64,000 bases of DNA from Clostridium neonatale (GCF_001458595.1 NZ_LN890328.1:2515855-2579854); one strand, 5' to 3'; positions 8,718 to 18,294 are shown, counted from the stretch's first letter. The notes: generated by a model from the sequence alone, not told the origin. Program-made: numbers and translations.

Positions 8718-9158
8718 TTAGATTCCTGATGATCCGAATCCATTTTCCTTTCTTTCAGTATCATCAGATAATTCTTCTACTTCTGTTATCTCGACCTTCA
8801 CTACTGGTTTAACTACCATCTGTGCTATTTTCATGCCTTCTTCAATCTTAAAAGTTTCACCACTATGGTTAATTAAAATAACTCCAATTTCGCCTCTATA
8901 TCCTTCATCGATTGTTCCTGGAGAATTTAAAGTTGTTATTCCATGCTTTAATGCCAAACCACTTCTTGGCCTTATTTGAGCTTCTGTATTTTTAGGAAGT
9001 TCAATTTGTATTCCTGTATGTACTAATCCTCTTTCCCCCGATTTTAAAATCAATTCTTTTACTGCATATAAATCTAATCCTGCATCTCCTTCATGAGCAT
9101 AATTAGGTAATACTGCTTTATCTGAAATTCTTTTTATCTTTAATTTATATTGTTCCAA
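8718..9158 (-). CDS. dut: dUTP diphosphatase (trimeric)
   Basis: Hydrolyses dUTP to dUMP and pyrophosphate, keeping uracil out of DNA and feeding dTMP synthesis. All five trimeric dUTPase motifs are present in order: DAGLDLYA (about 25-32), RPRSGLA (about 63-69), NSPGTIDEGYRGEI (about 78-91), KIAQMVV (about 109-115) and the C-terminal arm RKENGFGSSG. At 146 residues it is full length. It stands alone, converging on the metal transporter. Confidence 0.96.
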   Translation of the reverse strand: MEQYKLKIKRISDKAVLPNYAHEGDAGLDLYAVKELILKSGERGLVHTGIQIELPKNTEAQIRPRSGLALKHGITTLNSPGTIDEGYRGEIGVILINHSGETFKIEEGMKIAQMVVKPVVKVEITEVEELSDDTERKENGFGSSGI

Positions 9159-9230
9159 AACTCTTTCTCCTTTGCTTGAATAATAATGATAATATGATTA
9201 TACATAACCATAAGTAATATTACCATATGT

Positions 9231-9883
9231 AAATAAGGTACGTAGAAAGTTTAGATTGGAATAACCGAAATAAAGCTCTTATGTGTGACTCGCTTGCTAC
9301 AAAAATGACACCACCAACATAAGAGCTTTATTTCTTTGATTCATCTAAATTCATAGTAGTGGTATTATTGTTGCTATACGTAAATACATTTTTAAATTAA
9401 GGAATAGTTGTTTATATATGTTAAAGATTTAAAAGGTTAATATTTTATCATTTTTAAAAAGATATAGATTTATAAATATCAGAATATATATTCTTATGAA
9501 TTTGCTTATTCTATTCTGGTTAAGGTGATTTTTATAGGTAACTTAATAAGTTACCTCCATTGATTAGAAGATATACTTTAAGGCATATAATATAAAAAAA
9601 CATTAATCATAATTAAAATAAAGTGGATATATATGATTTTAGAGAAAAACAAAGAAATTCAATATATGAATATACGTAGTATTGTATTGAAAATTTGAGT
9701 TATTAAATTCTTAGACAGAGGCTGTTCCAAAATTGTTTGTCAAATACTTGTTGTTGGAGCAAACATTTTTGGGCACAGCCTCTGTCTGTAGAATTTTTAA
9801 CTCAAATTTTCCTACAATACGAGCATATCATATATTGAATTTCGGTTGTTATCCACTAAACCATGATTCTACGCCCCTTATTT
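9231..9883. mobile_element. Non-coding element A with ~44-bp terminal inverted repeats and stem-loop ends
   Basis: The left end (9231-9274, starting AAATAAGGTACGTAGAA and ending ATAACCGAAAT) and the right end read on the minus strand (9883 down, starting AAATAAGGGGCGTAGAA and ending ACAACCGAAAT) are imperfect inverted repeats. Next to each end is a hairpin: a 17-bp stem (AAATAAAGCTCTTATGT and its complement, about 9268-9332) and a very long one (9654-9843, arms about 70 bases). A second, truncated and inverted copy lies at about 19635-19970. No transposase or other frame is inside, so it would move only in trans, if at all. Its right end supplies the stop codon of the neighbouring gene. Confidence 0.65.
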
Positions 9884-10390
9884 ATATTGTTTAGTTCTAT
9901 TTTTTAATTTATTAACTACAACTACCTTTTGTTTAGAATTATTTTCATCTATTATTATTTCATTCCAATTAATATATTTAGGTTTTTCAAAAAATCTTTT
10001 ATCTATTATTTCAATTACTCTATAACATCCCTTATCAATATTTGTAAAAACAACTTTTCCATCATTATCTGTAACTTTTGATTCAATTAAAACAGGGGAT
10101 AGTCCATTGATTCTATATAAATTTATTTTTGTTCCTTGAAGCAATTCATGCTTTCCATAGTCTAATACTGATATAACTGCAATCTGCCCATTTAGGCTCT
10201 TATTATCTTCTGAAGTATTAAGTATTCTACTTTTATCTGAGTCAATTATATAATCAGCTTTATCCTCACCAGTATCTTCATTTACAATCTCAAAAATGCA
10301 ATTATTTTCATTACATTCATAATATTTCACTTTATCATTTCCAGCAGATAAATTAACATTAATATTTCTATTTAATTTATTCTCATCCAT
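9878..10390 (-). CDS. SpaA-like prealbumin-fold protein, no signal peptide (170 aa)
   Basis: Residues about 65-155 (from GQIAVISVLDYGKHELLQGT through VTDNDGKVVFTNIDKGCYRV to NWNEIIID) match the collagen-binding B / SpaA prealbumin-like fold seen in pilins and adhesins, here without signal peptide or sorting motif. The first 60 residues are Asn/Asp-rich and polar. Its TAA lies inside the terminal repeat of element A, so the C-terminus may have been altered by insertion. It follows the large GGDEF protein in the same direction after 68 bases; no ribosome site is as strong as usual (GGAAG). Function unknown. Confidence 0.7.
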   Translation of the reverse strand: MDENKLNRNINVNLSAGNDKVKYYECNENNCIFEIVNEDTGEDKADYIIDSDKSRILNTSEDNKSLNGQIAVISVLDYGKHELLQGTKINLYRINGLSPVLIESKVTDNDGKVVFTNIDKGCYRVIEIIDKRFFEKPKYINWNEIIIDENNSKQKVVVVNKLKNRTKQYK

Positions 10391-10458
10391 AGAGGCTTCC
10401 TTTCCAAATTTTCTCTAATAATATAATATGAAAAGAAAACTTTTATGTGATTATGATT

Positions 10459-13400
10459 TTACGAAAATACAGGTATGCTCAATTGAGCTATGCTATTTAA
10501 TAAAATACAATCATTATTATCAAATTCTTTATTATTAATAGAATCGTATAAATATAAGACTGCTATAATTTTCCCATTACTTATTACAGGTGTTAAACAG
10601 ACAGATTTCCATTCTGGTATACTATTCCCTTCATATTTTTTTCCGTTATTCCAGTCAATATTATATATACTCTTACCATAACCTATTACCTTATCCACAA
10701 AATTTAAATTAAAATTCTCCAAGTCAGATGAAAATTCACCATTTAATCTAGTAACAAAAGTACTATTTATTTTATAATCTTCTATTAAAAATACTCCAAT
10801 AGTTTCACACTTTATAGTATTTATAATTTTAAGAGAAAATTGATGAATTCTTTCTTTTTTAGTTATGTTATATTTCATTAAATTAACTATATCACTTATT
10901 ACAAGATCTAAATTATGGCTTCTTAACATTTCGCTAATCATCCCACCATTAATATCCACATCTTCAATATTCTCGTCAAATTCTTTTCTCCAAAAAGTAA
11001 CTTTGTTTTTCCCAGCATTTTTAGATTTATATAGTGCTCTATCAACTCTACTGATAATATCCCTACTACTTAGTACTTCATTTCCTCCAATAGCTGAACC
11101 TATGCTAACAGTAATTGGTCTTTTTTCACCTAAAATTTTAGCCTTCTCTATATTCTCTCTTATTGTCTCAGCTAAATTAATCATTTTTTCTTCATCTGCA
11201 TTAGGAATTAATATTAAAAATTCCTCTCCACCATATCTACCAATTATATTATTTTTATATATGCTCTTCTTTACTTCTTTTACCACTTTAACAAGAACTT
11301 CATCACCAGTTTGATGTCCATATTTATCATTAACTCCTTTGAAATCATCTATGTCAAACATTATTATTCCAAAAATATTATTTGTTGCTTTTTCATTATC
11401 CAACAATCTAGTCAATGCTTGTTCAAAATATCTTCTATTATATGCTCCAGTTAACTTATCTAGTGTTGAACTTATTGTTAAATTATATTTTTTCAACATA
11501 AAGTTTATGAATGGCACTAATTTCTCAACTAATATTTTTGAGGAGTCATTAATATTATTAATTGCATTATCCGATAACAAAATTAATTTTCCATTAATTT
11601 TATTACTTCCATTTAAATATGTTTCTTCATTCCTTATTCTTATATACATGCACCCTTTAATTTTCATAGATTCAATTTCTAGGTTATTGAAATATATATC
11701 ATTTTCAGATAAAATTAAAACATTATCTTGAGATTCAATCTTATTATTAAAATATGATTTTACTGTATTAACATTATTTATCCTATAACTATATACAACC
11801 TCATTCTCTCCATTTTCATTTTCTATTAACAACAGAGCTTTATTTGAAAGAGTTATTTTAGAAATGTATTTTACTATACTTCCTAAATTTTTTATAATAT
11901 CTTCGTTAAATGTGAAAAATAAATCATATGCATTATTTAAATTATTATAATATAGTCTTTCATATAATCCCTGTGTAAGATTATATATAGACTGATTGTT
12001 CAATAATCTAGTTATCTTAATTTCATTTAAAATATCATTTAATTCATTTTCATTATTTATGTTGTGAAAATCTTTAAAATTTATCCTTATTTTTAACTTA
12101 TCATTGAGGCATTCAACTAATAATCTATATACATAAAAAAAATTACTCTTATTTATATAAATTAATTGTTCCTTTACAGGTAGTTCTTTCAATGTTTCTA
12201 CATGTAAACTAATTGATTCATAGTAATAATAAAATGCTAATTGATAACACTCCATTTCACTGTATTTTTCACCTATAATTGCATACAAATCTCTTTTTAT
12301 TTCTTTTTCAACGGACAAGCTGCATACTCTAAGCCCTTTGTTAATTAGATAATTATAATGTGAATTATTATCTTTAAAATATAATTCTAGATATATATAG
12401 TATGCTTCCATATTATAATTATTAGGATAATCCTTAATTTCATTAAATAGTTTATTTGCAAGAGTTCTATAGTCAAGTTTTAATATAAATCTTATGGCTT
12501 TTAATTTTATTTCAATTTGTTTATTTATATTATTTATATATTCTAATTTATTTTTTAAAATATTATATATATTTTTGACATCTAATTCATTCTCACATTT
12601 AAGCAGTAACATCTGATAATAGTTACATACTATATATCTACTTTTATAATCATTTTTATTTGAAATTTTATTATATATTTTTCTAAGTATTTCATACGCT
12701 TCATCATAGTTATAAAATATTAAATTATAATAATATGATGAAATGCTATTATCGATCATGTTTTCTTCTGGATTTTTGGTATTATTTAAAAACATTTGAT
12801 ATAAAGTGTGGTATTTAACTGCCAGCCTAATATTTCCTAATTTTATTTGTAATAGACAAAAAGTACTATAGATAATATCACTATAAAATTCTACTGATTC
12901 ATCTCTTTGTCTTTCTAATGTTTTTGTTATATATCTCTCCGCTTCAACATAATTATCTATATTTAAATAACATATTGCTATATTTATTAAACTGAATATC
13001 TCTCGCTTATAGAGTTTATTCCTATTACTTAATCTGCTTATTTCTATTAGATTGTCAATTATTTTTTCAATTGGTCTGCCTTCCTCTTTTAATAATTCTG
13101 TGTATATATTTTTAGAAAATATATATCCATTCATATTTTTATTATTTTCAAATAGTCTAGTAGAATTCAAAATTAGTTTTTTTGCTTGTTTATATATCCC
13201 AATCCTTCTATATTCTAATGCAATAGTATTTAAAATCCATCCATGAACATCATCTTTTATCCTAAATTCATCTAATATTTCTAAAACTTTTGAGCCATAC
13301 TCCAATATCATTTCATATTCTTCTTCTATCCTTGCTTTAAGCATAAGGGCATAATAATAATACACTTCTCCTTTAGGATAATTTATTTCATCTAACTGTT

Positions 13401-15738
13401 TTCTAATATTTTGCAATAATAATATAATATCTTGATTGCATTCGTTAAAATTATTCATTTTTATTATTATTATCTCAATATTAGTATATATTTGCATATC
13501 CTTTTTACTTCTTTTAAAAGAATATTCATTAGCTAATTTAAAATACTTTAAACCATTTTCATGATCTGATATACATTCATATAATTTAGCAATATTTATT
13601 GCTATATTACACTTATTTTTATCATCAGAATATTTAAATGTTTTCTTATAATACTGTATTGATTTAGATGGATTTCCATATATCTTTTCAACTTGAGCAC
13701 ATCTAATTGTATAAAAATACAATTTGTTAAACTCCTCTATTTTTTCTAAATTATATAAGAATTCTTCAACATATGAATCGTCATTATATATTTCTTCTTC
13801 TAAAAACTCAGTTGCATTTTTATGCATTACATATTTTGTTTTTTCATCTATTTTGGAATATAATATATTTTTTAGTAGCTCATTGGTAAAACCAACTAAT
13901 AGACCCTTATCACCTATTTTATCTGCTAAAAAGTTTTTTTCTTTAAGTTTATTATATGATTCTATTCCTTCTTCCCCTGTTATTACATACTTCAATATTA
14001 TTCTTTCTGGCAATGGTGTTAGAAAGATTGATAGTTTTTTTAATATATGTATTTCACTTTCTCTTAGTGAAGATATCATAAAATTCACCTTACTATCTAT
14101 CTTTTCAGGTATAGCTATACTCTTGAATTCCTTATCTATTTTCCATACTCCAGACTTAAAATCAAAGCATATATAATTATTATTGTAAAGTTCTTCAATA
14201 AGGCTAATTATATATTGCGGATTACCCAAGGTTTTGGCGAATATCTCCATAGATAATTTATCTATTTCTTTACTATAATTAAGAATATTTTTAATCATTT
14301 TGGTTGTATTATATTGGTTAAAGTAATTTATTGTATACTCTTCATATTTCTCTAATTTTTCAAGCTGCTTTAATAACAATGAAACTTCTTCATCACAATA
14401 ACTGTTATTAACTGTAAACACAACCATTATATTCTCTGTATTTCTATCTAGGAGCAATATATACTTTAAAAGCAGCTTAATAATTTCATGTTTTTCTTCT
14501 AAATTATCTATCAATATTACTATTGGATTTTTGGCTGAATATTCACTAATACATTTAACTATTCTATTAGCAATCTTTAATTTTTCATTATCATCAATTT
14601 CAGATTTATTTTTTATCAGAATCTCCATAAATCTTTTTATATAATATTCATATTTTTCTCGCGTGATTTTTTCTAAAATACCATCAAAGAAATTTATAAA
14701 ACATGCTTCAAGCTCTTCAACAGATAGATTTATATCTTCTAGATTCTTTATATATAATATCTGTTTTAAATATTTATTGGATATTATATATTCTATTTCA
14801 TTTAAAATTTTTGTTTTTCCTGTCCCATTTTCGCCCTTAAAGCATATTATATTATATTTATCTTTATTTTCTAAAATATTATTAAACTTTTTTTCTATTA
14901 TATTCAATTCTTCTTCTCGTCCAATAATATCTAAATTAAATTTTGGTTTATTTATGCCACTCTCAATAAATACTGTATATTCCGCTTTCAATCTATTATT
15001 AACATATTTAATAAAATCAGTTATTGTACACATTTTATTTAATGTCTTTATATATCTAAAAAATTTTTTAATTTCTTTTATTTCAGTTAAATCAGAATTA
15101 AGATCTTCTTCAGAAAAAATTTCATTAAATAAATTAATAATCTCATTCATATTATTTAATTCATTTGAAAATTCATCCCTATTATATAAACTATATGGAA
15201 ATAGCTTTAAATTCATTGGTGAACTATATAGATTCATTTTTTTCAATTCATTTTGTAAAATATTTTTTAGCTTTATTTTAATACTATTATTTTTATCAAC
15301 GATTATTTTAATATCATTTATATTTATTTTATCATAAACATACCCTTTAATATTTAAGGTATTGATTGAAGCGCAAACTTCCATAAATATATCTAGTTTC
15401 TCTTTTAAATTGCATCCTTCTATAAAATTCTTAGTATTTTTTTTATAATCATAATCTTCAAGTAAAAAACCATATTGAGGTTTATCTAAATTTATACCAT
15501 CAATATTCTTTATTATTTTAATATTGATTAATTTAAACATATTGTCGAAATTTAAATTCTTAATAGTATTAAATTTACTTAATAAGTATTCTCTAGATTT
15601 TTCGTAAATAAATCCACTCTTTAAAATATATAATATAGATTTTTTCTTACTTTTTTCATCTTTTACCAAATATCCAGTAAAAAATTCTTCATTGTCAACT
15701 TCTTTTTGGATAATATAACTACCATTAATCCTTTTCAT
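10459..15738 (-). CDS. Giant signalling protein: kinase-like/AAA/TPR/GGDEF/GAF (1759 aa)
   Basis: Order of regions: an N-terminal degenerate kinase-like segment (1-200); an AAA/NACHT-like ATPase with Walker A GENGTGKT (about 302-309) and a hydrophobic Walker B ending LIDN (about 410); a long helical TPR-like stretch (about 660-1230); a possible GAF segment; a GGDEF domain with DIDDFKGVNDKYGHQTGDE and the active loop RYGGEEF (about 1440-1595); and a C-terminal GAF-like domain (about 1620-1759). GGEEF predicts active diguanylate cyclase; the RxxD inhibitory site is missing. ATG 15738 is chosen because AGGGTGG lies just before it, the ATG at 15768 having no ribosome site. No signal peptide or membrane helix. 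Its trigger is unknown. Confidence 0.85.
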   Translation of the reverse strand: MKRINGSYIIQKEVDNEEFFTGYLVKDEKSKKKSILYILKSGFIYEKSREYLLSKFNTIKNLNFDNMFKLINIKIIKNIDGINLDKPQYGFLLEDYDYKKNTKNFIEGCNLKEKLDIFMEVCASINTLNIKGYVYDKININDIKIIVDKNNSIKIKLKNILQNELKKMNLYSSPMNLKLFPYSLYNRDEFSNELNNMNEIINLFNEIFSEEDLNSDLTEIKEIKKFFRYIKTLNKMCTITDFIKYVNNRLKAEYTVFIESGINKPKFNLDIIGREEELNIIEKKFNNILENKDKYNIICFKGENGTGKTKILNEIEYIISNKYLKQILYIKNLEDINLSVEELEACFINFFDGILEKITREKYEYYIKRFMEILIKNKSEIDDNEKLKIANRIVKCISEYSAKNPIVILIDNLEEKHEIIKLLLKYILLLDRNTENIMVVFTVNNSYCDEEVSLLLKQLEKLEKYEEYTINYFNQYNTTKMIKNILNYSKEIDKLSMEIFAKTLGNPQYIISLIEELYNNNYICFDFKSGVWKIDKEFKSIAIPEKIDSKVNFMISSLRESEIHILKKLSIFLTPLPERIILKYVITGEEGIESYNKLKEKNFLADKIGDKGLLVGFTNELLKNILYSKIDEKTKYVMHKNATEFLEEEIYNDDSYVEEFLYNLEKIEEFNKLYFYTIRCAQVEKIYGNPSKSIQYYKKTFKYSDDKNKCNIAINIAKLYECISDHENGLKYFKLANEYSFKRSKKDMQIYTNIEIIIIKMNNFNECNQDIILLLQNIRKQLDEINYPKGEVYYYYALMLKARIEEEYEMILEYGSKVLEILDEFRIKDDVHGWILNTIALEYRRIGIYKQAKKLILNSTRLFENNKNMNGYIFSKNIYTELLKEEGRPIEKIIDNLIEISRLSNRNKLYKREIFSLINIAICYLNIDNYVEAERYITKTLERQRDESVEFYSDIIYSTFCLLQIKLGNIRLAVKYHTLYQMFLNNTKNPEENMIDNSISSYYYNLIFYNYDEAYEILRKIYNKISNKNDYKSRYIVCNYYQMLLLKCENELDVKNIYNILKNKLEYINNINKQIEIKLKAIRFILKLDYRTLANKLFNEIKDYPNNYNMEAYYIYLELYFKDNNSHYNYLINKGLRVCSLSVEKEIKRDLYAIIGEKYSEMECYQLAFYYYYESISLHVETLKELPVKEQLIYINKSNFFYVYRLLVECLNDKLKIRINFKDFHNINNENELNDILNEIKITRLLNNQSIYNLTQGLYERLYYNNLNNAYDLFFTFNEDIIKNLGSIVKYISKITLSNKALLLIENENGENEVVYSYRINNVNTVKSYFNNKIESQDNVLILSENDIYFNNLEIESMKIKGCMYIRIRNEETYLNGSNKINGKLILLSDNAINNINDSSKILVEKLVPFINFMLKKYNLTISSTLDKLTGAYNRRYFEQALTRLLDNEKATNNIFGIIMFDIDDFKGVNDKYGHQTGDEVLVKVVKEVKKSIYKNNIIGRYGGEEFLILIPNADEEKMINLAETIRENIEKAKILGEKRPITVSIGSAIGGNEVLSSRDIISRVDRALYKSKNAGKNKVTFWRKEFDENIEDVDINGGMISEMLRSHNLDLVISDIVNLMKYNITKKERIHQFSLKIINTIKCETIGVFLIEDYKINSTFVTRLNGEFSSDLENFNLNFVDKVIGYGKSIYNIDWNNGKKYEGNSIPEWKSVCLTPVISNGKIIAVLYLYDSINNKEFDNNDCILLNSIAQLSIPVFS

Positions 15739-15879
15739 TAACGCCACCCTTTTACCACTCAATTCCATAATATAAATATATAAGTAAATTATACCATAAA
15801 AAAGTATTTCTCTAAAATAGAGCTACTCTTAATAATATTTTTATTAAGTATTGTAAATAATATTCTAAGAGGTGATACA

Positions 15880-16599
15880 ATGAAACTTAGATTTTTCAGT
15901 AAAATTATTATTTTAACTCTCATATTATCAAATATAATAAATATCTTTGCATTTGCAGAAGAAACATCCAGTAATACATCTAAATCAAAAGTAATATATT
16001 TAACATTCGATGATGGACCTGCTAGAAAAGTAACTACTGATATATTAGATATATTAAGAGAAGAAGATGTAAATGCTACATTCTTTTTAATTGGAGAACA
16101 AATTAAAGGACAAGAAAATATTATAAAACGCATGCATGAGGAAGGACATTCTTTAGGTCTTCATAGTATGACACACAAAAAAGGATATCTATATTGTTCC
16201 AATGATCATTTTTTAAAGGAAATGCTTGAAACTCAAGAACTAATAAATTCTGTAGTTGGTATAAAAACTAACATATTAAGATTTCCATTTGGTTGTAATA
16301 ATAACAGTTATAAGCTAACAGAATCCATGGTAAATCTATTACATGAGAATAATTTAAAAATATATGATTGGAATGTTGATAGTGGTGATGGAGCAAACCC
16401 TAATTCTGATCCTTCAAGATTAATAAGAAACTCTAAAAGTGATAAAGATAATATAATTTTACTTATGCATTGTGCCTACATGAGTAAAAATACTGTTAAA
16501 GCTCTTCCCAGCATAATAAAGTACTATAAAGATCAGGGATATGAATTTAAAGGCATTGACGAAAATACACCTGAAGAGTTTCATTATATAAAAAAATAA
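15880..16599 (+). CDS. Secreted polysaccharide deacetylase (NodB domain)
   Basis: Residues 1-27 are a signal peptide (basic start, hydrophobic core, AFA-E cleavage). The NodB domain shows motif 1 TFDDGP (about 43-48), motif 2 HSMTH (about 93-97) with the two zinc histidines, motif 3 RFPFG (about 128-132), motif 4 DWNVDSGD (about 166-173) and motif 5 LLMHCA. Length and motifs fit the PdaA-like peptidoglycan N-acetylmuramic/N-acetylglucosamine deacetylases. RAGGTG-type ribosome site (AGAGGTG) before ATG. Role: cell-wall modification outside the membrane, in sporulation or lysozyme resistance; which is not clear. Confidence 0.9.
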   Translation: MKLRFFSKIIILTLILSNIINIFAFAEETSSNTSKSKVIYLTFDDGPARKVTTDILDILREEDVNATFFLIGEQIKGQENIIKRMHEEGHSLGLHSMTHKKGYLYCSNDHFLKEMLETQELINSVVGIKTNILRFPFGCNNNSYKLTESMVNLLHENNLKIYDWNVDSGDGANPNSDPSRLIRNSKSDKDNIILLMHCAYMSKNTVKALPSIIKYYKDQGYEFKGIDENTPEEFHYIKK

Positions 16600-16606
16600 T
16601 TATAAA

Positions 16607-16646
16607 AATAGTCGCTATATTTACTAATATAACGACTATTTTTATA
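16607..16646. terminator. Bidirectional terminator between deacetylase and trpP2
   Basis: AAAAATAGTCG-TATA ... TATA-CGACTATTTTT forms a long stem with an A tract on one side and a T tract on the other, sitting between convergent stops at 16599 and 16660. Confidence 0.75.
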
Positions 16647-16659
16647 TAAATTTTATCTA

Positions 16660-17178
16660 CTATGAAAATGTTCCTGTTATTTGAAGAGTTTTTTCTGATA
16701 TCTTATAAATTACCAAACCAATTATTAAATTTAAAACTATTGTTGGAACTACTATTGTCATAAATAGAACTTTAAAAGATGCTCCTCCTGGCAATCCTGC
16801 AAATGTTGCAAGAGCCACCAAAAAAGTGGTTCCACTAACTAATGTTCCTAAAGATAATAGCAATGTTATTTGTTTTGTTTTACATATTCTATTCCTTAAA
16901 GGCACTAATATTAAATACATAACATTGCAAGTAATTAACTTGTCTAATATATTGGGTATTTGACCTCCTGGTGTTTTTGTTGTAAGCGCTGTGAATATTC
17001 CTATAACAATACCAGATATTAGAGTTGTCTTATAATCTTCATTAAATATCATTATTATAAATAACATCGCTAATGCAAAATCTGGTTGCATTGGCACCCC
17101 TATTAATGGTGTTATTTGATGTAATATTACTCCTATTGCTATTAATATTGCATTTGTTGTCATTCTTTTAGTGTTCAT
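16660..17178 (-). CDS. trpP: Tryptophan transporter TrpP family, second copy
   Basis: Small five- or six-helix membrane protein (172 aa) of the TrpP (YhaG) family of tryptophan uptake proteins. Motifs shared with the neighbouring paralogue: GVPMQPDF (about 28-35), TTKTPGGQIPNILDK (about 66-80) and the C-terminal VVPTIVLNLIIG. It differs from the first copy at roughly half its residues, so the duplication is old. It lies 44 bases after that copy in the same direction, with its own GAGGAAGG ribosome site, and is therefore under the same Trp T-box. Confidence 0.85.
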   Translation of the reverse strand: MNTKRMTTNAILIAIGVILHQITPLIGVPMQPDFALAMLFIIMIFNEDYKTTLISGIVIGIFTALTTKTPGGQIPNILDKLITCNVMYLILVPLRNRICKTKQITLLLSLGTLVSGTTFLVALATFAGLPGGASFKVLFMTIVVPTIVLNLIIGLVIYKISEKTLQITGTFS

Positions 17179-17222
17179 ATTTCAAATCTACCTTCCTCAT
17201 TGATTACATATTTAAAAATAAT

Positions 17223-17747
17223 TTACTCTACTGAATAAGCACCTGTTACTGAGGTTGCTCTTTTTACTACCAAATAAAATACCATGCCAATTATAGTATT
17301 TAACACTATCGCTGGAACTACAACTGCTAAAAATAAAGTCATAAAAGATTGCCCACCTGGTAGACCTGCTATTACTTTTATAAATATTAAAAATAATGTT
17401 CCACTTAAAACTGTTCCTATAGGTAATAGTAATGCTAATTGTTTGCCTTTGCTTATTCTATTTCTTAATGGTGATAACATTAAATACATTATTATTGATG
17501 TACAAGTCTTATCTAAAACATTAGGAATTTGTCCTCCTGGTGTTTTGCTTGTAAGTGCTGCAAAAATTCCTACTACAATACCACAAGTCAAAACGGTTTT
17601 AAAATCAAAATTATATATCATTATTATAAATAACATTATTAATGAAAAATCTGGTTGCATTGGTACTCCAAGCATTGGTGTAATAACTCTCAATAAAGCT
17701 CCTATTGCTATTAATATTGCATTTGTTACCATTTTCTTTGTATTCAT
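17223..17747 (-). CDS. trpP: Tryptophan transporter TrpP family, first copy
   Basis: A 174-residue hydrophobic protein with the TrpP motifs GVPMQPDF, TSKTPGGQIPNVLDK and VVPAIVLNTIIG, expected to import tryptophan. It is the first gene after a T-box leader whose specifier codon is UGG, which independently supports tryptophan as the substrate. AAGGGGG precedes the ATG. The two tandem copies may differ in affinity or take related indoles; that is inference. Confidence 0.88.
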   Translation of the reverse strand: MNTKKMVTNAILIAIGALLRVITPMLGVPMQPDFSLIMLFIIMIYNFDFKTVLTCGIVVGIFAALTSKTPGGQIPNVLDKTCTSIIMYLMLSPLRNRISKGKQLALLLPIGTVLSGTLFLIFIKVIAGLPGGQSFMTLFLAVVVPAIVLNTIIGMVFYLVVKRATSVTGAYSVE

Positions 17748-17861
17748 ATAAATTCCCCCTTATTTTTTAATCTTTTTATATTAAATTCCACTTTTCTTTT
17801 CCTTTCATAACATACATATCACAACCTTAATATCATAAATATAAACTTTAAAATTATGTAT

Positions 17862-18112
17862 AAAAAAACTCCGTCCTAAATACATAGGACGGAGATTATC
17901 CGCGTTGCCACCTAAATTGCATAAAATGCCACTCAACATCAAGTACTAACATACTCTATTCGCTATAACGTGCGACTTACGGCTTAACTACTTTCAAATG
18001 ATTTCATCTTGCTTCTAAAAGGTCCATTCATCATTAGCTACCGTACTGATATCTCACCACCATCAGCTCTCTTTAACATTGCACCTGATTACTCTTCCTT
18101 CTCACTGAATTT
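17862..18112 (-). promoter_or_regulatory. Tryptophan T-box leader
   Basis: The minus strand contains the T-box sequence GGTGGCAACGCGG (17900-17912), preceded by a stem I region with the AGAGAGCTGATGG segment, and followed by the terminator stem CTCCGTCCTA / TAGGACGGAG (17869-17894) and T7. In the specifier loop context GAA-TGG-ACC the codon TGG (18024-18026) reads tryptophan, and the TGGC bulge would pair with a GCCA acceptor end as in bacterial tRNA-Trp. Uncharged tRNA-Trp should allow read-through into the two trpP genes. Confidence 0.93.
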
Positions 18113-18119
18113 AATATAT

Positions 18120-18147
18120 ATTATACACTTTAATTAAATTTTGTCAA
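18120..18147 (-). promoter_or_regulatory. Sigma-A promoter of the trpP operon
   Basis: TTGACA (18142-18147) and TATAAT (18120-18125) on the minus strand, separated by 16 bases; both hexamers are perfect, and the T-box leader begins just downstream. Confidence 0.85.
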
Positions 18148-18153
18148 TATATA

Positions 18154-18258
18154 TTAATTTTTTCCATAATTATTTTTTTTATCATTTACTAGAGATGCAA
18201 CTAGTGCTGTTGTTGCTGCAAGCAAAGCAATTATCTTTCCAGTCTTTTTTAATTTCAT
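18154..18258 (-). CDS. Putative 34-aa single-span membrane peptide
   Basis: An ATG at 18258 opens a frame reading MKLKKTGKIIALLAATTALV... with a basic start, one hydrophobic helix (residues 8-24) and a polar Asn/Lys tail, ending at TAA 18154. The pattern is that of a real membrane micropeptide, or a signal peptide-like remnant. AGAAGG lies 13 bases upstream, a little far. It sits between the DUF4250-like gene and the trpP promoter in the same direction. Too short to assign a family. Confidence 0.4.
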   Translation of the reverse strand: MKLKKTGKIIALLAATTALVASLVNDKKNNYGKN

Positions 18259-18294
18259 GCCTACTCATACCTTCTCTCATAATATATTTTGATT

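Noticed and set aside
9231..9883. Insertion sequence with transposase
   Set aside because: No open frame or DDE/HUH motif lies within; treated as a non-autonomous element.
10490..15337. Several frames of 60-220 residues on the plus strand opposite the giant GGDEF gene
   Set aside because: They are antisense shadows rich in Ile/Ser/Phe produced by the AT bias; no ribosome sites or family motifs.
15789..16133. 114-residue frame opposite the polysaccharide deacetylase
   Set aside because: It lies antisense to a gene with clear NodB motifs, has no ribosome site and no protein-like pattern.
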